In this document: in pieces, positions 60,289-64,000 of the stretch
Numbering within the stretch: position 1 is the first letter of the stretch
How the letters are laid out: every line of letters starts with the position of its first letter
Source of the DNA: Larus michahellis
Lineage: Eukaryota > Chordata > Aves > Charadriiformes > Laridae
NCBI RefSeq assembly: GCF_964199755.1
Contig: NC_133903.1
Span: 7,457,001 to 7,521,000 of the forward strand
Direction of reading: 5' to 3'
DNA: 64,000 nt
The notes under the pieces: model-generated
Seen by the model: only the letters and a program-made list of their open reading frames with translations
What the model was told of the DNA's origin: nothing
Database searches by the model: none
Position numbers and translations under genes: made by a program

Positions 60289-60490
60289 CTCGCCAGAACC
60301 CCGAGGCCGGCAGGGCGGGCGGCGGAGCACTCGCGGTTCGCGCATGCACCGTGCCCGGGCCGCACCGCCCAGGCCGCGGGAAAGCGTCCCGCCGCCGTGG
60401 TCCCACGTGGCCGTCCATCGCCCCCGCCTCACCGCCCCTCAGGCCGTCGCCATCCGGTTCTCACCGGCGCGATCCGGTTCCCGCCGAGCC
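60289..60490 (-). ncRNA. SNHG19: SNHG19 predicted exon 2
   Basis: Bounded by a strong acceptor (pyrimidine tract then TTAG, 60492-60491) and a donor GAG|GTAAAA (60288-60287). About 202 nt and GC-rich at its 5' part. If the upstream donor at 60210 is used instead, the exon is about 280 nt. No conserved frame. Confidence 0.45.
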
Positions 60491-60559
60491 CTAAGGAGAG
60501 AAGGCAGTGCGGTGAGAGCAGGCCGCACCGCCCGCGCCCGGCTCCGCCGGTGCTCCCTC

Positions 60560-60651
60560 GGGCCTCAGCCATGGATAGTCAGCAGGGGCCGCGGACGCCC
60601 GCCGCCCTCAGACGAGGTGTCAGAAAAATAGATAGAGATCATCCCCGGCCC
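60560..60651 (-). ncRNA. SNORD60: Box C/D snoRNA, likely SNORD60 (U60)
   Basis: On the minus strand a GGGCC/GGCCC terminal stem (60651-60647 with 60564-60560) encloses a box C-like GGATGATC (degenerate at its end), an internal CTGA (60623-60620) followed by CACCTCGTCTGA, and a terminal box D CTGA (60568-60565). The block TTCTGACACCTCGT agrees with what I remember of human U60, a guide for 28S rRNA 2'-O-methylation; that recollection is unchecked. The 3' end lies about 69 nt upstream of the predicted host 3' splice site, the spacing typical of intronic C/D snoRNAs. The human gene lies in the same place and strand. The weak box C is the main doubt. Confidence 0.55.
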
Positions 60652-60709
60652 GCCCCCGTTAACGGCCCCGCCGCCAGCGCCCACACCCGCTCACCTCCTG
60701 ACTGAAAAG

Positions 60710-61090
60710 GCCGGGTGCGTGCCCCCGCTGAGAACTTTATAACTTCCCCCGCGTCGCTATTGGTCAGACTGCCTGCCCACATGGCCAATCGCGAGCGGTT
60801 GGCGTGATCGCCCTCCCGCCTCTCCCAGCGCTCATTGGTCGCTGCCCTTCCTCGCTCCAATGGCGCGAGGCGGCGCAGCGTGGCCCGAGGCGGTGGTCTG
60901 CTGCCGCCTGATTGGCCCCTGCAGGAGGCCGAGCCAAGCCAGTGGCAGGAGTGGTTGTAGCAGAGAGTGACTGGGAAAGCGCCAATCAGCGCTGGGCCGC
61001 GAGGACTGCTGGGAGTTGTAGTCCCAGCGTCTCGCAGGCGCGTCGAGGAGCGGGTGGAAGGCGGCGCGTCGGACTACAAGTCCCGAGGAG
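60710..61090. promoter_or_regulatory. Bidirectional CCAAT-rich promoter of SNHG19 and TRAF7
   Basis: Six CCAAT/ATTGG pentamers occur in about 230 bp: 60759, 60785, 60834, 60857, 60911 and 60982, in mixed orientation. A ZNF143/Staf-type motif (actgctgggagttgtagtcc, 61005-61024) follows, with a second, weaker copy (ggactacaagtcccgagg, 61071-61088). The left edge carries the TATA element of the minus-strand host gene. The right edge, without TATA, leads into the rightward first exon. The whole lies in a CpG island from about 60300 to 61460. NF-Y and ZNF143 binding are inferred from motifs. Confidence 0.75.
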
Positions 61091-61213
61091 CGGCGGGGCG
61101 CGGGGCTTCCGGCCCAGGCGGCAGCTGAGCCGCTAGAGGAGCGGGGAGCAGGCCCGGGGTCGCGATGTGCCGGGGCCGGGTACCGGCGCTCCGGCCGCCG
61201 CCGCTGCTGCCAG
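61090..61213 (+). other. TRAF7: Predicted TRAF7 exon 1 (5'UTR)
   Basis: GC-rich sequence downstream of the ZNF143 motifs ends at a good donor, CCAG|GTACGAG (61214). In human, the first TRAF7 exon is non-coding and is divergent to SNHG19, and the main start codon is in exon 2. An ATG at 61165 opens a frame of 16 codons to the donor (MCRGRVPALRPP and on), which would be an upstream frame or an alternative start. The 5' boundary is a guess. TRAF7 is a RING/WD40 E3 ligase that works with MEKK3. Identity rests on synteny only, since no TRAF7 protein sequence is in the window. Confidence 0.45.
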
Positions 61214-64000
61214 GTACGAGCGGGGCCGGGCCGGGCCGGGCCGAGGGGAGCCGGGCGGGACCGGGACTGAGGGAGCTCTGTGAGGGGAAGGGCCGGGCCG
61301 GGCGGTGGGGAGGGTGAGGGCCGGGGGCTCTGGGCCGCGGGTTGCCCGCGGAGGGGCCCGGCCGGGCGGCCCCGCTCCGGGGAGTCGCTGGCGGCAATTC
61401 CCCCGGGCGCTGTGGGGCGGCTCGGGGCAGCGCCAGGGGATGCCGCCCGCTGCCGCGTCTTCTACCGCCTCCTTCCCTTCCCGTGGGCGGTTCGTGTCTC
61501 CGTTTCTAAACTCCGTGCAGGTGCCAGCGTGATTTTCAGGTGCGCAGGGGAGCTCGTGTGTCGCCTCTGGTGTCGTTCGAGGTCCCCGGTGCATCCTCTC
61601 CGCGTCTTGCTTGCTTTACCCCGGCTGCCTTGCCTTCGCTGTCTGGCGTACCTCATGGCGGGGCGTGCTGAGGTCTGTCTTTTTCAGCTCCATTAGTTGT
61701 CTGACTTAGGGCACGTGTTGCTGATGGTTCTCTCTTGATTTCCCAGTAACCTCATTTCCTTATGCTTTGGTTTCACAACTTATGCAATACAGGCTCTTTG
61801 GTGGTAGATCTACGTAACTGCCCTAAGACCATCGCACATCTCAGAGCAGGCAGTGAAACCATCTATCATCTTCTCATTTCAAACGTGCTGTTTAGTTCTG
61901 CTGTATCCTACTGCTAGCTCACAGCTGCTGTTCCTCTGACAGACTTGCTGTCAAACACTGTTCTCCAGTTTGATCTGTGACTGTGACGTGATGATCCTGT
62001 TGTGTTGCATAAAAACCAGAAGCGAGGACCTTCTTTCAGTTCAGCTTGCTTTTGAGCTACATTGGTATCAAAGACGATGGCTCAGACAGACTCCACTGGG
62101 GGCTGATAAGTGTGTAAGAAAGCTGATAGATAAGTTAGCTGGGTTTGATATGTACATAATGAGCTAGGTCCAGGCTATTGTACCCGCCAGGTGGTAGGTG
62201 TGTTGTGAAGAATTCTGGCCTAGGAATTATTTTTTTCAACTTTGACCATGTTGCCAAACACTTTGTTTTAATCCCAGCACTTTAATTTTGCCTCAAGGTG
62301 TGTTTTCCCCCCAGTGAGACATTCTTTCGAGTCTGTACTAAGCAGTTAGCGTTCCTGTTAAATAGCTGTTGCATTTTGGCTTCGAGCGTTTGTATGTCAG
62401 TGACTCTTGCTTACAGACGCAATGATGTTCATTGGGTTTGTAGGGAGAGGGCTGTGTGAGTGAAGGAGGGCTCCAGAAAGCCCTTGCTGAAGAAAAGTAG
62501 CATAAGAAAGTCAGCCACTTCCTTGCTGACCTTTACATGTCTCCCTGGGAGCTGTGCGCGGAGGGGAGGTAGTTCACAGAAAGTGCATTGTGGTGAAGAT
62601 AACCCAGTGCACCACCAAAAACTGGGCTGTACAGACATCTACTAACTACAAGTCCAAAGAGCCGCCCATCACCATTGACAGGGAGCGAGAGAACAGGCAG
62701 TGCTGTCCTGGTTGCGTGCCTGGGGAGCGGAAGATCAAAGAGTTCTGGCATTTTCTAAGCATCAAGCAGGGAACTGCCACTGTCTGCTGGGTCCCCCTGC
62801 AAGTCCTGGGGTCCCCCACCCTGGGCACTGCTGTTTCGAGTAAGGCTGAGAAAGGCCAGGGAAGATCCAGCCGCGACAGTAGAGAGAGCTCCAGCTTTGC
62901 GGTTTGGTTTGCTGCAGCGTGCAGGCTTGGTCCTGAGCAGCGCTGAGCTTTGCAGCTTCAGTTGTCTTCAGCTGGCATTCCGCACTTCGTCACCTCGTGG
63001 GCTGAGCATTTGCCTGTTCTGCGGGACCTTCCTAGCCCCAGCTAGCCATCACTGTGGCACTTCCTGAAGTGTGATCATACCTGCCTCATGTTGTCTCAGC
63101 CAAGCCCAGTTGTGCCAGAAGAAAGGCTTTTGTGAGAAAATCCTTCCCCGTTTCACTAAATACTAGGATTACGTGGACAAGTTCAGTCTGTCAGAACTCT
63201 TCCCTCCTGATTTTTATGCCCCTTGTCTTCCCTTCCCTGGCTGTACCACCTTTGCCGTGGGCATGATGAAGCACGTACTGGCACGTCCCCTTGCCCATGG
63301 GTTGGGTTGGGGGATATAGCGGCTGCCTGGGGCAAGGGAGGAGGCGGGTGGCTGCTCACAAGGATTCATGTCACCCTTCTTTCAAGCTCAGCAACTCCCC
63401 AAGGAGTCCAGGGCAGCGGCACCCCAACATACCCATTTACAGACTGCTCCCACTCTGCCTTTAGCACAGCCTGAGTTCAGAGCCTCATCAGAGTTACTTT
63501 GCTGCTTTTAATAAGGTGTAAAAACTGCAGGAGGTGCATTGGGTGCTGGAGTGGGGTAAGAGCTCTCTGTGCAGCGCCTGCTCCTGGGAGAGCCTCAGCC
63601 GTGGGAGCACGTTGTTCTCCTGCGTGGGGTGGGTGTCCCTGCAGTAGAAGTCCCCCACTGTCAATGTTTATCTTTCAGGCAAGCTGTGCTCACTGGCCCA
63701 AGAAAGCTCTGCCTTTTCGTGGCAATTCTTCTTAATTGTATTTACCACAATTGTCTCTACAAGCAAAGACTGTGTTGCTGTTTGGTAGGCTGCTTGATAT
63801 TCAGTATTATGTATAGTTTGGGAACTATCTAAAGAGAGTGAGAAATTCAAACTCCCTTTAAAGTAGGTGATGGACTGTCCTCTCCCTGGATAATTATCTG
63901 ATCAGAGGAATAAATCTGTGTGTGCGAAGAGAGTGGTTGTTTTTTCTGCACTAGCCTAAACCTCTTCAGTCTCAGAGCAGCCAGGGAAAATCTGTGAGGC
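61214..64000 (+). other. TRAF7: TRAF7 intron 1 (start, open at window edge)
   Basis: Begins with GTACGAG and a run of gggcc repeats still in the CpG island, then becomes ordinary sequence after about 61500. I looked for the TRAF7 start exon (beginning MSSGKSARYN in human) and did not find it. The frame 62554-62946 has no recognised homology. Nothing else is supported. Confidence 0.45.

Larger units (their letters stand above)
59636..60709 (-). ncRNA. SNHG19: snoRNA host gene, likely SNHG19
   Basis: Read on the minus strand, a TATA element (TTATAAAG, 60742-60735) lies about 30 nt before a pyrimidine-start sequence CCTTTTCAGTCAGGAG, a 5'TOP-type start as in snoRNA host genes. A donor (GAG|GTGAGC) at 60694 follows a tiny first exon. 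A strong acceptor (ctgccttctctccttag) ends at 60491, opening exon 2. Exon 2 probably ends at 60289 (GAG|GTAAAA), alternatively near 60211 (AAG|GTACGA). Later exons are less certain: a possible exon around 59918-59980 and a terminal exon 59636-59702 after a CTTTGCTGCAG acceptor, with AATAAA at 59654-59649. No conserved protein is encoded. Position and orientation between RAB26 and TRAF7 match human SNHG19. Exon details are predictions. Confidence 0.55.

Noticed and set aside
62554-62946. 130-codon plus-strand frame in TRAF7 intron 1
   Set aside because: It does not match TRAF7 N-terminal sequence or another family, and lacks a convincing acceptor and donor pair.
1-64000. Bacterial-type features (operons, CRISPR arrays, insertion sequences) and endogenous retroviruses
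   Set aside because: The window is vertebrate nuclear DNA with split genes. No direct-repeat/spacer array, no transposase or reverse-transcriptase frame and no LTR pair was seen.

Overview
The window is vertebrate nuclear DNA and most likely avian, from a GC-rich chromosome corresponding to the chicken chromosome 14 / human 16p13.3 PKD1-RAB26-TRAF7 interval. Three observations support this. Genes are split by canonical GT-AG introns, strong CpG islands sit over the promoters, and interspersed repeats are almost absent (a few weak fossils, no young LINE or SINE). Most long open frames are GC-driven shadows and not genes.

Layout, left to right. (1) 1-11523 is the 5' part of PKD1 intron 1. PKD1 (polycystin-1, minus strand) is represented only by its first coding exon, 11524-11777, which carries the signal peptide and the cysteine-rich LRR N-cap. 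Its CpG-island promoter runs to about 12290, backed by a G-rich minisatellite at 12290-12605. (2) 12606-about 26230 separates the divergent PKD1 and RAB26 genes. It has no convincing coding exon, but holds an orphan CpG island with a CTCF-like and an octamer motif (17060-17400), an RFX X-box-like palindrome (19000) and several AT-rich islands that look like conserved non-coding elements. (3) 26477-56453 is the complete RAB26 gene (plus strand): nine coding exons, all splice sites canonical, joining into a 263-residue Rab GTPase. Intron 2 is about 21.9 kb and filled with AT-rich islands, small CpG islands and short tandem repeats. (4) RAB26 3'UTR to about 57940. (5) About 59630-60710, minus strand: a small 5'TOP, TATA-containing non-coding host gene, interpreted as SNHG19. 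A box C/D snoRNA candidate (SNORD60) lies in its first intron, at the spacing from the 3' splice site expected of intronic C/D snoRNAs. (6) 60710-61090 is a compact bidirectional promoter with six CCAAT/ATTGG boxes and ZNF143-type motifs. It fires SNHG19 leftward and the next gene rightward, interpreted as TRAF7. Only TRAF7's first, probably non-coding, exon and the start of intron 1 are in the window.

The order and orientation PKD1(-), RAB26(+), SNHG19/SNORD60(-), TRAF7(+) are those of the human locus. The genes do not form one pathway. PKD1 acts at primary cilia and cell junctions, RAB26 in secretory granule and synaptic vesicle traffic, SNORD60 in rRNA methylation and TRAF7 in MAPK/NF-kB signalling. 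I found no evidence of a novel system. The most useful non-obvious observations are the snoRNA host gene, the giant RAB26 intron and the candidate regulatory elements.
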